Under the pieces are notes generated by a model that saw nothing but the letters and a program-made list of their open reading frames with translations, made no database searches and had not been told where the DNA came from. Positions 42,108 to 51,637 of a DNA stretch of 64,000 nucleotides are shown here, piece after piece (position 1 is the first letter of the stretch; every line of letters begins with the position of its first letter). This DNA comes from an uncultured Clostridia bacterium (lineage in GTDB: Bacteria > Bacillota > Clostridia > Oscillospirales > Ruminococcaceae): assembly GCA_947589215.1 (NCBI GenBank), contig CANQCL010000003.1:108427-172426 (forward strand), read 5' to 3'. The translations under genes were made by a program, and so were the position numbers.

Positions 42108-43679
42108 ATGAAGAAAAAGGTTTTTAGTGCAGTGCTGGCTGCGGTATTGGCAGTATCCTGTCTTGCAGCCTGCGGCGGAGACAAGAAATCAGGCGGTTCA
42201 TCAAGTGCAGATACTTTAGTTTATGCACAGGGTGCTGACCCGAGAGGTCTTGACCCTCAAATCGTTGACGATGGAGAATCTGCAAAGGTTACAAACCAGA
42301 TATATGAGGGATTACTGACCTATGCTGACGATTCAACAGAAGTTAAGCCTTGTCTGGCTGAGTCATGGACGATTTCTGACGACGGACTTGTGTACACATT
42401 TAAGCTGAGACAGGGTGTTAAGTTCCACGACGGAACAGATTTTAACGCTGAGGCTGTTAAGTTCAATGTTGAGCGTAACACAATCAACAAGACTGAGGAT
42501 ATGACATATGCTGATTTCGTTTGGGGATATGTTTCAAAGAGTGAAGTGGTTGATGATTACACAATTAAAATCACATTGAAACAGCCGTCAACACCGTTCC
42601 TTGCTAACCTTGCAATGGTATTCGGCGCACCAATGGTAAGCCCAACGGCTGCTCAAAATGGCGATCTTATGAACAACCCTGTAGGAACAGGTCCTTACAA
42701 GTTCGTTGAGTGGAAAAAGGATCAGGACGTTAAGCTTGTTGCTAACGAGGATTACTGGGATAAGGATAATATAGCTAAAACTAAGAACGTTGTTATCCGT
42801 ACTATCAAGGACGCTTCAACAAAGATAGTTGAGTTACAGTCGGGTGATGTAGATATCATCGACGGTATTGACACAAACCAGATGGAAAACCTGAAAAAGG
42901 ACAGCAATATCACTGTTTCTCAGACCCCTGGTATGAACGTAAACTATATGGCTTACAACATTGAGAGACTTGATAAGGAAACTCGTGTTGCTCTTTCACA
43001 AGCTATAAATGTTGACGAGTTGGTTGATACTCTTTATAACGGTTATGCTGAAAAGGCTACAACGGTTCTTCCTTCATTTGTTCCGGGATACAGCGCAGAT
43101 GTAAAGCAGATCGCTTATGATCCTGAGGATGCTAAGATAACTCTTGAAAAGAAGGGCATTAAGAATCTTCACGTTATCACATACACAAATCCAAGACCTT
43201 ACAACACTGCAACAGGTCAGACACTTACTGAGGCAATTCAGGGATACCTGTCAAAGGTAGGCGTTGAGTGTACAATTGATTCTTACGACTGGACAACTTA
43301 CAAGGACAGAACAATCGCAGGCGACTACGATATCTGTTTCTATGGCTGGTCGGGAGACAACGGTGACCCTGATAACTTTATGAATCTTATGAGCGATACA
43401 AACGCAGGTATGAACGTAGCAAGATACAACCTTGCTAAGAATAAGGAAGATAAGGCAGATTATAAAGAGTATGCAAAGATGATCTCTGACGCTGCTAAGG
43501 AGCCTGCGGGAGATTCAAGAAATCAGATGTATGCTGATATGGAACAGTTTGTTGCAGACCGTGCTATTTGGCTGCCTATTTCACACCAGCAGGATCTTAC
43601 AGCTTGCAAGTCGAATGTAAAGGACTTCACATATCACTGCACAGCTACAGTTAAGCTGTATAAGGTTACTAAAGACTAA
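42108..43679 (+). CDS. dppA: Dipeptide/oligopeptide ABC importer, substrate-binding lipoprotein
   Basis: A 523-aa family 5 solute-binding protein. The lipoprotein signal ends in LAACGG, so the mature protein should be lipid-anchored at Cys22. Family landmarks follow: ADPRGLDPQIVDDGESAKV, TFKLRQGVKFHDGTDFNAEAVKFN, GTGPYKFVEW and the C-terminal WLPISHQQDL. It delivers peptides (nickel or other ligands occur in the family) to DppBC. Separated from dppB by 242 nt of structured RNA, which may keep it more abundant than the permease. Confidence 0.93.
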   Translation: MKKKVFSAVLAAVLAVSCLAACGGDKKSGGSSSADTLVYAQGADPRGLDPQIVDDGESAKVTNQIYEGLLTYADDSTEVKPCLAESWTISDDGLVYTFKLRQGVKFHDGTDFNAEAVKFNVERNTINKTEDMTYADFVWGYVSKSEVVDDYTIKITLKQPSTPFLANLAMVFGAPMVSPTAAQNGDLMNNPVGTGPYKFVEWKKDQDVKLVANEDYWDKDNIAKTKNVVIRTIKDASTKIVELQSGDVDIIDGIDTNQMENLKKDSNITVSQTPGMNVNYMAYNIERLDKETRVALSQAINVDELVDTLYNGYAEKATTVLPSFVPGYSADVKQIAYDPEDAKITLEKKGIKNLHVITYTNPRPYNTATGQTLTEAIQGYLSKVGVECTIDSYDWTTYKDRTIAGDYDICFYGWSGDNGDPDNFMNLMSDTNAGMNVARYNLAKNKEDKADYKEYAKMISDAAKEPAGDSRNQMYADMEQFVADRAIWLPISHQQDLTACKSNVKDFTYHCTATVKLYKVTKD

Positions 43680-43701
43680 TATTTAAGATTTTTACAACAA
43701 G

Positions 43702-43833
43702 CAAATATAGAGAATGACGGAAACAATGGCGTTTTCTCTATATTTGCCATTGTTGTTTTTATCAGTTTTATTTTCAGCATACATTGAGTATTTGACAGAA
43801 AAATATATGCTGAAAAGAAAACTAATAGTTTTC
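43702..43833 (+). terminator. dppA-dppB intergenic attenuator with mutually exclusive hairpins
   Basis: Hairpin A is CAAATATAGAGAA (43702-43714) with TTCTCTATATTTG (43734-43746), 13 bp perfect. Hairpin B is AACAATGGC (43722-43730) with GCCATTGTT (43746-43754), followed by GTTTTTAT, a terminator. Their arms interleave, so they exclude each other. Two further stems follow: TTTTCAGCATA (43771-43781) / TATGCTGAAAA (43806-43816), and GAAAACT (43817-43823) / AGTTTTC (43827-43833). Confidence 0.65.
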
Positions 43834-43921
43834 AAAGCGGAAATGCACATAAAGAAGTATAGTGTGAAAATGTACCGCAAAAATCAGTGCTGCAATTTTG
43901 CAGAAAGGAATGATATTTTAT

Positions 43922-44938
43922 ATGATCAAGTATATCATCAAGCGATTGCTGATGCTTATTCCTGTTTTAATTGGCGTATCAATAATCGTATTCTTCCTAT
44001 TGAGAGTATGCGCTCCTGATCCGGCGCCTGTTGTTTTGGGTCAGCACGCAACAGAGGCTTCGATGCAGGAGTGGCGAGAGGCAAACGGCTTGAACGAGAA
44101 TATAGTCGTTCAGTATGTGAACTTTATAAAGGGAGCAGTTACGGGAGACTTCGGCGAATCTTATTATACAAATAACTCTGTGCTTAATGAGATAGGTTCA
44201 AGATTTCCTGCGACAATAGAGATAGCGATATTTGCAATTATAGTTGCGACGGTTTTCGGAATTTTAATAGGAGTTGTCGCCGCAGTTAAGAAAAACAGTA
44301 TTATTGATAACGCAAGTATGGTTTTATCCCTTGTGGGAGTTTCAATTCCGATATTCTGGCTGGGTATTTTATTTATCATACTTTTTGTCAAGATATTAGG
44401 CTGGCTTCCTGCCAGCGGAAGAATAGACTCAATGCTAAGACCTGAGGGAGGTACTGGATTTTACCTTATAGACACTCTTGTTCAGGGCGATTTTGAGGCG
44501 TTTAAAAATGCGTTATGGCATTTAATTTTACCGGGAGTTACTTTAGCGCTTTACACCCTTGCGATAATTTCCAGAATGACAAGGTCTAGTATGCTCGACG
44601 CTTTAAATCAGGATTACATAAGAACAGCGCGTTCAAAGGGAATAGGCGAGGGCAAGGTTGTACTCAAGCACGGCTTGAGAAATGCGCTTATGCCTATCGT
44701 CACAGTTATAGGACTTCAGTTTGGTTCGCTTTTAGGCGGAGCGGTTTTGACCGAGACGGTTTTTGCATGGCCCGGTATAGGAAGTTATACTGTTGAGTGT
44801 ATAACAAAATCAGACTTCCCTGTAATTCAGGCAGTTGTGCTGATAATTGCAACAATATTTGTGCTTATGAACTTGATTGTCGATATAATTTATGCATTCT
44901 TAGATCCGAGAATCAAGTACGGAAAGCGGGAAAGCTGA
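43922..44938 (+). CDS. dppB: Dipeptide ABC importer permease DppB
   Basis: 338 aa from ATG 43922 (AGAAAGGA upstream), rather than the TTG/ATG frames further left. It is a six-helix permease with the family N-terminus (YIIKRLLMLIPVLIGVSIIVFFLLRV is its first helix region) and the EAA-type loop (YIRTARSKGIGEGKVVLKHGL, RNALMPIV). It forms the pore with DppC. Confidence 0.94.
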   Translation: MIKYIIKRLLMLIPVLIGVSIIVFFLLRVCAPDPAPVVLGQHATEASMQEWREANGLNENIVVQYVNFIKGAVTGDFGESYYTNNSVLNEIGSRFPATIEIAIFAIIVATVFGILIGVVAAVKKNSIIDNASMVLSLVGVSIPIFWLGILFIILFVKILGWLPASGRIDSMLRPEGGTGFYLIDTLVQGDFEAFKNALWHLILPGVTLALYTLAIISRMTRSSMLDALNQDYIRTARSKGIGEGKVVLKHGLRNALMPIVTVIGLQFGSLLGGAVLTETVFAWPGIGSYTVECITKSDFPVIQAVVLIIATIFVLMNLIVDIIYAFLDPRIKYGKRES

Positions 44939-45032
44939 TAAATCAAGGGTTTTGAATATAAGTTTTTGCATTTAGAAGTGTTTCATAAATACGCTTATAA
45001 AATGTAAAAACAATGAGAGGAGCATATTTTTA

Positions 45033-45941
45033 ATGGCTAGTAAAAAAGTTTTGGCAGCCGACGGCGCTGACATTCAGGAGGTTGCCCATATAGAGAAGCC
45101 TGAATCCCGCTTTAAAGCAATGTGGGATACGCTAAAGAAAAATAAGGCGGCGCTGTTTGGTCTTTTTGTAATTATTATTCTGGTTATAATAGCAATAATC
45201 GGTCCATACATAACGCCTTACGACCCTAACAGTCAGGTTATGAAAGAGGCTTACCAGAGTCCTTCGGCAAGCCACTGGTTCGGTACTGACAATCTGGGCA
45301 GAGATATTTTCAGCCGTATAATAGTCGGAACAAGGGTATCGCTTTTTGTGGGAATTGCGGCGGTTGCTATGTCGCTTCTTATCGGTACGATACTGGGTTC
45401 TATTGCAGGTTACTTCGGCGGAAAGATCGACGCCGTTATTATGAGAATTATGGATATGATGCTTTCAATACCTTCTATATTGCTTGCTATTACGCTAATG
45501 GCGGCTTTAGGTAAGGGCATTGACAAGGCTATTATCGCTATCGGAGTTGTTTCAATTCCCGAATACGCAAGAATTATAAGAAGTTCGATTTTGTCCACAA
45601 AGGAAAACGATTATGTTGCTGCGGCAAAGGTTATAGGAAACAACGACAGGAGAATTATATTTCACCACATAATTCCTAATGTAGTTTCGTCAATAGTAGT
45701 AAGGGCTACTTTGGGAATTTCAACGGCTATTCTTGATACTGCCGCTTTGGGTTTCTTAGGTTTGGGCGTTCAGCCGCCTACGGCGGAATGGGGAGATATG
45801 CTGGGACGTGTAAGGAGTATGATTTTGGTATATCCTTATATGCTTATTTTCCCAGGACTTGCTATAACTCTTGCGGTGCTTGCATTTAACCTGTTCGGTG
45901 ACGGATTGAGAGACGCTCTTGATCCTAAGTCAAGAAGTTAG
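45033..45941 (+). CDS. dppC: Dipeptide ABC importer permease DppC
   Basis: A 302-aa permease with the OppC N-terminal domain (KNKAALFGLFVIIILV), the family motif HWFGTDNLGRDIFSRII near residue 88, and the coupling loop (NDYVAAAKVIGNNDRRIIFHH, IIPNV). GAGAGGAGC precedes ATG 45033. The 94-nt gap from dppB holds no clear terminator. Its partner is DppB. Confidence 0.94.
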   Translation: MASKKVLAADGADIQEVAHIEKPESRFKAMWDTLKKNKAALFGLFVIIILVIIAIIGPYITPYDPNSQVMKEAYQSPSASHWFGTDNLGRDIFSRIIVGTRVSLFVGIAAVAMSLLIGTILGSIAGYFGGKIDAVIMRIMDMMLSIPSILLAITLMAALGKGIDKAIIAIGVVSIPEYARIIRSSILSTKENDYVAAAKVIGNNDRRIIFHHIIPNVVSSIVVRATLGISTAILDTAALGFLGLGVQPPTAEWGDMLGRVRSMILVYPYMLIFPGLAITLAVLAFNLFGDGLRDALDPKSRS

Positions 45942-45952
45942 GAGGTTGTGAG

Positions 45953-46927
45953 ATGCTATTAGAGGTTGAGAATTTAAAAACGGAATTTAAGGTTAAAAGA
46001 GGAACGGTCAAGGCTGTAAACAATGTAAGCTTTGGCGTTGAAAAAGGAGAAATACTGGCTATAGTCGGCGAATCAGGTTCGGGAAAGAGCGTTTCTTCGC
46101 TGTCTGTTATGGGACTTATCCGTGATCCGGGAAAGGTAACGGGCGGTAAGATAATGTTTCACGGAGAAAATCTGGTTGAAAAGACTAAAAAGGAAATGAA
46201 CAAAATCAGGGGAGATAAAATCTCGATGATTTTCCAAGAGCCTATGACCTCTTTGAACCCTGTTTATAAAATCGGTGACCAGATAATGGAGTCGATTTTG
46301 ACGCACACAGATTTGTCAAAGGCGGATGCCAGAAAAACGGCAATAAAAATGCTTGATTTAGTCGGCATACCTTCTCCGGAGCAGAGAATGGAGGATTATC
46401 CTCATCAGATGAGCGGAGGAATGCGTCAGAGAGTTATGATTGCAATGGCGCTTTCGTGCAATCCTGAGGTTTTGATTGCCGACGAGCCTACAACTGCTCT
46501 TGACGTTACTATTCAAGCACAGATTTTAGAGCTTATTGACAAGCTGAGAAATAAAATAGGTATGGCTGTTTTGCTTATTACCCACGATTTGGGGGTTGTT
46601 GCTGAAACAGCAGACAGAGTTGTTGTTATGTACTGCGGAAGAATCGTAGAGCAGGCAGATGTTAAGGATATATTCACAGACCCGCTTCACCCTTATACAA
46701 AGGGACTGCTTGAATCTATACCCAGAATGGAGGAGGACAGGGACAGACTGTTTATGATAAAAGGAGTTGTTCCCGACCCGACAGAACTGCCAAAGGGATG
46801 TTCTTTTGCAGACAGGTGTGAAAATTGTATGGAGAAATGTAAAGAGCATATGCCGGCACTTGTTGACGTCGGCGGAAGAAAAGTAAGATGCTTTTTGCAT
46901 AGCGATGAAGAGGAGGTTGATGTTTAA
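45953..46927 (+). CDS. dppD: Dipeptide ABC importer ATPase DppD
   Basis: A 324-aa ATPase: Walker A GESGSGKSV near residue 36, Q-loop IFQEPMTSLNPVY, signature MSGGMRQRVMIAMAL, Walker B VLIADEPTTALDVT, H-loop ITHDLGVV. The C-terminal oligopeptide-transporter extension has four cysteines (CSFADRCENCMEKC), which in characterised homologues can hold an Fe-S cluster. AGGAGGTTG precedes ATG 45953. Overlaps dppF by one base. Confidence 0.95.
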   Translation: MLLEVENLKTEFKVKRGTVKAVNNVSFGVEKGEILAIVGESGSGKSVSSLSVMGLIRDPGKVTGGKIMFHGENLVEKTKKEMNKIRGDKISMIFQEPMTSLNPVYKIGDQIMESILTHTDLSKADARKTAIKMLDLVGIPSPEQRMEDYPHQMSGGMRQRVMIAMALSCNPEVLIADEPTTALDVTIQAQILELIDKLRNKIGMAVLLITHDLGVVAETADRVVVMYCGRIVEQADVKDIFTDPLHPYTKGLLESIPRMEEDRDRLFMIKGVVPDPTELPKGCSFADRCENCMEKCKEHMPALVDVGGRKVRCFLHSDEEEVDV

Positions 46928-47904
46928 TGGAAAATAGGGAAGTTCTTTTAGAGGTTCAGAACTTATCGAAGTTCTTTACCGTAAACACCAGCTTTTTCGG
47001 AAAGCCTATAGATGTTTTAAAGGCTGTTGACAACGTGTCATTCAAAATCTACAAGGGCGAGGCATTCGGTCTTGTTGGAGAATCAGGCTGCGGAAAGTCA
47101 ACTATAGGAAAGATGCTTGTCAATCTTTACACGCCGACAAGCGGTAAGATCATTTACGACGGCGTGGAGCTTACAGCTCTAAAGCAAAAGGAAAGAAGAA
47201 AATACTGCAGGGAAATTCAGCTTATCTTCCAAGACCCTTACGCTTCATTAAACCCAAAGATGACAGTAGGCGATATTATTGCCGAGCCTATTATAATAAA
47301 CAAGCTTCTCCCTAAAAACGAGGTCGAGAAAAGAGTAAACTATCTGCTTGACTGCGTTGGACTTGCAAACCACCAGAGAAACAGGTATCCTCACGAGTTC
47401 TCGGGAGGACAAAGACAGAGAGTTGGTATTGCAAGGGCTTTGGCTGTTAATCCAAAGCTGATAGTTTGCGACGAGCCTGTTTCGGCTCTTGACGTTTCTA
47501 TTCAAGCGCAGGTATTAAATCTTCTTGATGACCTAAAGGACGAGTTTGGTCTTACATATCTGTTTATTGCTCATGGGCTCAATGTTGTCAAGCACATAAG
47601 CGACAGAGTAGGCGTTATGTATTTGGGTAAGCTTATGGAGATAGCAGAGAAAAACGAGCTTTATAACAATCCGCTTAATCCTTATACACAGGCTCTTTTG
47701 TCGGCAATCCCGTCTGTGGATATTACACATAAAAAGGAAAGAATTATCCTCAAGGGTGATGTTCCAACACCTATCAATCCGCCCGACGGATGTAGGTTTG
47801 CGTCACGCTGCTTTAGGGCTGAGGATAAATGCAGCGAGCATTGTCCGCAGCTTGCAGATGTAGGAGACGGACATTTGGTTGCCTGCGATTTCTGCGGTAA
47901 GTAA
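46927..47904 (+). CDS. dppF: Dipeptide ABC importer ATPase DppF
   Basis: A 325-aa ATPase: Walker A GESGCGKST, Q-loop IFQDPYASLNPKM, signature [14 protein letters not shown], Walker B IVCDEPVSALDVS. The H-loop reads IAHGLNVV, with Gly where Asp usually follows the histidine; the His itself is kept. The C-terminal cysteine-rich tail (CRFASRCFRAEDKCSEHC) is present. Heterodimerises with DppD. The start overlaps the dppD stop (TTAATGG arrangement). Confidence 0.95.
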   Translation: MENREVLLEVQNLSKFFTVNTSFFGKPIDVLKAVDNVSFKIYKGEAFGLVGESGCGKSTIGKMLVNLYTPTSGKIIYDGVELTALKQKERRKYCREIQLIFQDPYASLNPKMTVGDIIAEPIIINKLLPKNEVEKRVNYLLDCVGLANHQRNRYPHEFSGGQRQRVGIARALAVNPKLIVCDEPVSALDVSIQAQVLNLLDDLKDEFGLTYLFIAHGLNVVKHISDRVGVMYLGKLMEIAEKNELYNNPLNPYTQALLSAIPSVDITHKKERIILKGDVPTPINPPDGCRFASRCFRAEDKCSEHCPQLADVGDGHLVACDFCGK

Positions 47905-47931
47905 GACTTCAATACAGAGAGAAGAATCTAT

Positions 47932-49008
47932 TTGAAAACAAACAGACTTAATAATATTATTTCAAGGCTCAAAGAAAACGGCGTTTCACAAATGCTTATT
48001 AGCGATCCTGCGGCCATTTTCTATCTGACGGGAAGAATGATAGATCCCGGTGAGAGATTTTTAGCTCTGCTTATAAAGGAAAACGGCGATAATAAGTTTT
48101 TTATCAATTCTCTATTCACCGTTCCTGAGGATTTGGGAGTGGAAAAGATTTGGTTTAGTGATGATGACGACCCTTGTGAGATAGCCGCAAATTACATCGA
48201 CAGAGGTAAAACTCTCGGAGCTGACAAAAATCTTCCTGCAAGGTTTTTGCTAAGATTTATGGAGCTAAAAAGTGCGTCTGGCTATAAGAATACGTCTGTC
48301 TGTGTTGATACGGTTCGTGCCTGCAAGGACAGTGAGGAAATTGTCCTTATGAGAGAGGCGTCTAGGGTGAACGACGAGGCTATGCGTGAACTTAAAACCC
48401 GTATCAGGGCAGGTATGACTGAACGGGAGCTTGCGTCGCAATTAAAGGATATCTATGCGGCGATGGGGGCTTATGGGTATTCATTTGACCCTCTTGTAGG
48501 CTTTGGTAAGTGTGCTGCTATTGGGCATTATGAGGCAGGAAACAATACGCTTTGTGAGGGCGATTGTATTCTTATAGATATGGGATGTATAAAGAACGGG
48601 TATTGCTCGGATATGACAAGAACATTTTTCTATAAGAATGTCAGCTATGAGCATAAAAAGGTTTATGAGACCGTCTTGAAAGCACAGAAAGCGGCGGAGG
48701 ATATGATAAGACCCGGAGTTCGGTTCTGCGACATTGACAAGACAGCAAGAGATATTATTGAGCAGGCAGGATATGGGGATAAATTTACCCACCGCCTTGG
48801 ACATTCTATAGGTATAGAGTGTCACGAGTTCGGTGATGTTTCGTCTGCCAATGAGAATATTGTCAAGGAGGGTATGATTTTTTCTATAGAGCCCGGCATA
48901 TATATTGAGGGAGATGTCGGCGTGAGAATTGAGGATTTGGTTCTCGTCACAAACGACGGAGTGGAAATTCTTAATCATCACAGCAAAGAGCTGGAGATAA
49001 TATATTGA
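47932..49008 (+). CDS. M24 metallopeptidase, Xaa-Pro aminopeptidase type
   Basis: 358 aa from TTG 47932; GAGAGAAG upstream is a moderate ribosome site. The N-terminal creatinase-like domain (~1-125) is followed by the pita-bread catalytic domain with metal ligands Asp (LIDMGCIKNGYCSDMTR), His (HRLGHSIGIECHEFG) and two Glu (SIEPGIY, RIEDLVLV). It removes N-terminal residues before proline. It lies 28 nt after dppF, so imported peptides are the probable substrate. A terminator-like hairpin follows at 49023. Confidence 0.92.
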   Translation: MKTNRLNNIISRLKENGVSQMLISDPAAIFYLTGRMIDPGERFLALLIKENGDNKFFINSLFTVPEDLGVEKIWFSDDDDPCEIAANYIDRGKTLGADKNLPARFLLRFMELKSASGYKNTSVCVDTVRACKDSEEIVLMREASRVNDEAMRELKTRIRAGMTERELASQLKDIYAAMGAYGYSFDPLVGFGKCAAIGHYEAGNNTLCEGDCILIDMGCIKNGYCSDMTRTFFYKNVSYEHKKVYETVLKAQKAAEDMIRPGVRFCDIDKTARDIIEQAGYGDKFTHRLGHSIGIECHEFGDVSSANENIVKEGMIFSIEPGIYIEGDVGVRIEDLVLVTNDGVEILNHHSKELEIIY

Positions 49009-49022
49009 TTTTTATAATCACA

Positions 49023-49051
49023 GAGGGCAAGTGGTTCTTGCTCTCATTTTT
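49023..49051 (+). terminator. Terminator or attenuator between the M24 peptidase and pepV
   Basis: GAGGGCAAG (49023-49031) pairs with CTTGCTCTC (49037-49045; one G-U pair), followed by ATTTTT. It lies only 21 nt before pepV and no separate pepV promoter is obvious, so partial read-through is likely. Confidence 0.7.
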
Positions 49052-49072
49052 ACATAGAGAGGGTTAACTTTT

Positions 49073-50512
49073 ATGACAAATAAAGAACTAAAAGCATTCA
49101 GAGACAGCATTTCAGAATATTTAGAGGAAAATAAGCAGGAGATGTTTAAAACTCTTGCCAGACTTGTTGAAGTAGAGAGCGTATTCGGCAAAAAGGATCT
49201 GCAGAGCAATCAGCCTTTCGGAGAAGGTCCCGCAAAGGTCTTAGAGGTTGCCGGAGATATACTTCACGAATTTGGATTTATTTTTCAAAACCACGAAAAT
49301 TATATGGTTACATTCGATTTAGGCGGTGAGCAGGCAGATAAGCCTGAGCTTGGAATTATTGCGCATTTAGATGTTGTGCCAAAAGGTTCTGGCTGGACAT
49401 ATGAGCCGTTTAAGCTTACTGTAAATGAACAGGAGGGCAAGCTTTACGGCAGGGGAACTATTGACGACAAGGGTCCTGCTGTTGCGGTTTTATACGCTGT
49501 TAAGGCGATAAAGGATTTGGGTATAAAGCTGAATAAAAAGGTCAGAGTTATGCTTGGGGCAAGCGAAGAAACAGGTATGGAGGATTTGAAATACTATGAA
49601 AACAAAGCAGGTCTTCCCGATAAAATGCTGACGCCTGATTCTGCGTTTCCTGTTGTAAATGTTGAAAAGGGCGTTTCCCACATAATTATGGTTGGAAGTT
49701 ATAATAATAAAATAGACGGCGCTGTTATTGAAAGCATTACCGGAGGAACTGTTATAAACGCCGTTCCGGACAGAGCCTATGCCGTTGTTAAGGGAATAGA
49801 TAAAAGCGTAATCGACAGCAAAATTGCTGAGTCCAAAATGAATGTAAGGTTTGTTTCTGAGGAGACAGACGGCAAGATAAAAATAACCTCGCTTGGCAAA
49901 TCTGCACACGGCTCTTTACCTGAGCTTGGCGAAAATGCGATAACGGCACTGCTCAGACTGCTTACAGCAATACCTTTTGATAAAGGAGGAGCTTATGACC
50001 TTGTGTGCGAGCTTGAAAAGATTTTCCCTTACGGAGAGTATCACGGTGAGGCTCTTGATTTGTTCTGCGAAGATGATGTTTCAGGCAAAATAACAGAGGT
50101 TTACAGTCTTATTGACATAAACGGCGGCAAGTATAAGGGCGGAATGGATATTCGTTTTCCTGTCTGCACAAGTCTTAAAGAGATTTATGCTAAGCTTGAT
50201 GAGCGTTTGGGAAGTCTCGGACAGACCTATGTTGACGACGACGCTATGGAGCCTCACTATGTCGATGGTAATTCTGATTTTATACAGACGCTTTTGAAGT
50301 CTTATACCGAGCTTACGGGATTAAAGGGCGAATGTCTTGCTGAGGGTGGGGCAACCTACCTTCATAATACTAAAATGGGTGTTGGCTTTGGTGCTGAATT
50401 TCCTGGAGAGAACAACAATATGCACGGAGCTGACGAGCACATCAATATAAGTTCATTTATGAATATAGCGAAAATATATGCAGATGTAATTTTCAGGCTT
50501 TGTGCTGAGTAA
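49073..50512 (+). CDS. pepV: Dipeptidase PepV, M20 family
   Basis: A 479-aa zinc dipeptidase. M20 motifs: IAHLDVVPKGSGW (His/Asp ligands near residue 100), GRGTIDDKGPAVAVLYAVK, and GASEETGMEDLKYY with the catalytic Glu pair. The lid domain is inserted at ~residues 190-380. The final ligand region (HGADEHINI) is near 459. It hydrolyses dipeptides in the cytoplasm, which fits a peptide-uptake operon. AGAGAGGG precedes ATG 49073. Confidence 0.94.
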   Translation: MTNKELKAFRDSISEYLEENKQEMFKTLARLVEVESVFGKKDLQSNQPFGEGPAKVLEVAGDILHEFGFIFQNHENYMVTFDLGGEQADKPELGIIAHLDVVPKGSGWTYEPFKLTVNEQEGKLYGRGTIDDKGPAVAVLYAVKAIKDLGIKLNKKVRVMLGASEETGMEDLKYYENKAGLPDKMLTPDSAFPVVNVEKGVSHIIMVGSYNNKIDGAVIESITGGTVINAVPDRAYAVVKGIDKSVIDSKIAESKMNVRFVSEETDGKIKITSLGKSAHGSLPELGENAITALLRLLTAIPFDKGGAYDLVCELEKIFPYGEYHGEALDLFCEDDVSGKITEVYSLIDINGGKYKGGMDIRFPVCTSLKEIYAKLDERLGSLGQTYVDDDAMEPHYVDGNSDFIQTLLKSYTELTGLKGECLAEGGATYLHNTKMGVGFGAEFPGENNNMHGADEHINISSFMNIAKIYADVIFRLCAE

Positions 50513-50559
50513 TGCAACAAAGATTGATAATTATTTATACTGCTGAAAGGACAATTAAT

Positions 50560-51408
50560 ATGAAAATCGGAATAGTAGGACTTGGTCTGATAGGCGGATC
50601 GCTTGCAAAGGCTATAAAGAAAAATACCAAGCATCTTTGTTTTGCTTATGATATAAATAAAAAAGCTGTTGCAGATGCAATTCAGCAGGATTCTATAGAC
50701 GGCAGCTTTGCACCCAGTCAGCTTTCTTCCTTTGATATTGTCATATTAGGTTTGTATCCTGACGATACTATAAGCTTTATAAACGAGAATTTGTCAAATT
50801 TCAAAAAGGGCGGAATAGTAATTGACACCTGCGGCGTTAAAGAGGAAATAATAAAGGCAGTAGATAAAAAGCTCAACGATATGGGAGTCTGCTTTATAGG
50901 CTGTCATCCAATGGCAGGACGTGAGTTTTCAGGCTTTGAATATTCTCTTGACAATCTTTTTGAAAAGGCAAGTTTTATAATAACTCCAACAGAAAACACA
51001 AACAGTGATGCATTGGATAAGCTTAAAGAATTTTCAAAGGAAATAGGTTTTTTAAAGAATGTAATATCGACACCGAAAAAGCACGACAAAATAATTGCTT
51101 TTACGTCACAGCTTGCTCATATTGTTTCAAGCGCATATGTTAAAAGTCCTACTCTGCTTAATCAGTCGGGATTTTCGGCAGGCAGCTTTAAGGATTTGAC
51201 CCGTGTTGCAAAGCTTAATGAGAATATGTGGACGACATTGTTTATGATGAATAAATCTGCCTTAATTGAGGAGATCGATCATCTTATTAAACATCTTGAT
51301 GAGTACAAAACTGCTATTGAAAAAGAAGACAGCAAGACCCTTTGCGATTTGCTCAGAGAAGGAAGAGAACTTAAAGAAAAATCTAATGAGATCAATGCTG
51401 TTAATTAA
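50560..51408 (+). CDS. tyrA: Prephenate dehydrogenase
   Basis: 282 aa from ATG 50560 (GAAAGGACA upstream); the frame extending left to 50512 lacks a site. A Rossmann motif GLGLIGGSLAKAI opens the protein. The prephenate dehydrogenase signature GCHPMAGREFSGFEYS with the catalytic His is near residue 115, and the helical dimer domain follows (SQLAHIVSSAYV, SAGSFKDLTRVA). It oxidises and decarboxylates prephenate to 4-hydroxyphenylpyruvate in tyrosine synthesis. There is no ACT domain, so feedback control by tyrosine is not evident. It is 47 nt after pepV. Confidence 0.92.
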   Translation: MKIGIVGLGLIGGSLAKAIKKNTKHLCFAYDINKKAVADAIQQDSIDGSFAPSQLSSFDIVILGLYPDDTISFINENLSNFKKGGIVIDTCGVKEEIIKAVDKKLNDMGVCFIGCHPMAGREFSGFEYSLDNLFEKASFIITPTENTNSDALDKLKEFSKEIGFLKNVISTPKKHDKIIAFTSQLAHIVSSAYVKSPTLLNQSGFSAGSFKDLTRVAKLNENMWTTLFMMNKSALIEEIDHLIKHLDEYKTAIEKEDSKTLCDLLREGRELKEKSNEINAVN

Positions 51409-51432
51409 AATCAGCGGTGAGATAAACGTCGG

Positions 51433-51521
51433 AGGCAAGAAACTAGAAACAAGATGATAACTATTAGAACTTATTTAAAATATAAGTTCTTGCATCTTGC
51501 GTCTGGTAGCTTGCCTCTTAT
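51433..51521. repeat. Inverted heptamer element A (89-bp imperfect palindrome)
   Basis: It begins AGGCAAG and ends CTTGCCTCT-like. The left arm is heptamers in reverse orientation (GCAAGAA, ACTAGAA, ACAAGAT) and the right arm is forward heptamers (TTCTTGC, ATCTTGC, GTCTGGT, AGCTTGC). The centre is AACTTAT/ATAAGTT around TTAAAAT. The core of 51450-51500 is shared with the element at 54927-54982. Confidence 0.65.
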
Positions 51522-51562
51522 TGTATAGAAATTTGTTAATATAGCAATGTGCTCTTAACATA

Positions 51563-51591
51563 TTGTTAATATTTGCATATTACAATATAAG
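51563..51591 (+). promoter_or_regulatory. Promoter of the ROK regulator gene
   Basis: TTGTTA (51563-51568), 17-bp spacer, TATAAG (51586-51591). Nearby TTAACATATTGTTAA (51555-51569) is a partial palindrome that could be an operator. Confidence 0.5.
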
Positions 51592-51637
51592 TGAAATAAT
51601 GTGATTTTAATATACTATTTGCGGAAAGGTGTCAGTT

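Noticed and set aside
43702..43754. H-type pseudoknot between dppA and dppB
   Set aside because: The two stems share a base and leave no linker to span the 13-bp stem, so mutually exclusive hairpins are more plausible.
43714..44019. 101-aa open frame between dppA and dppB
   Set aside because: It crosses the hairpin region, overlaps the start of dppB, and has no ribosome site.
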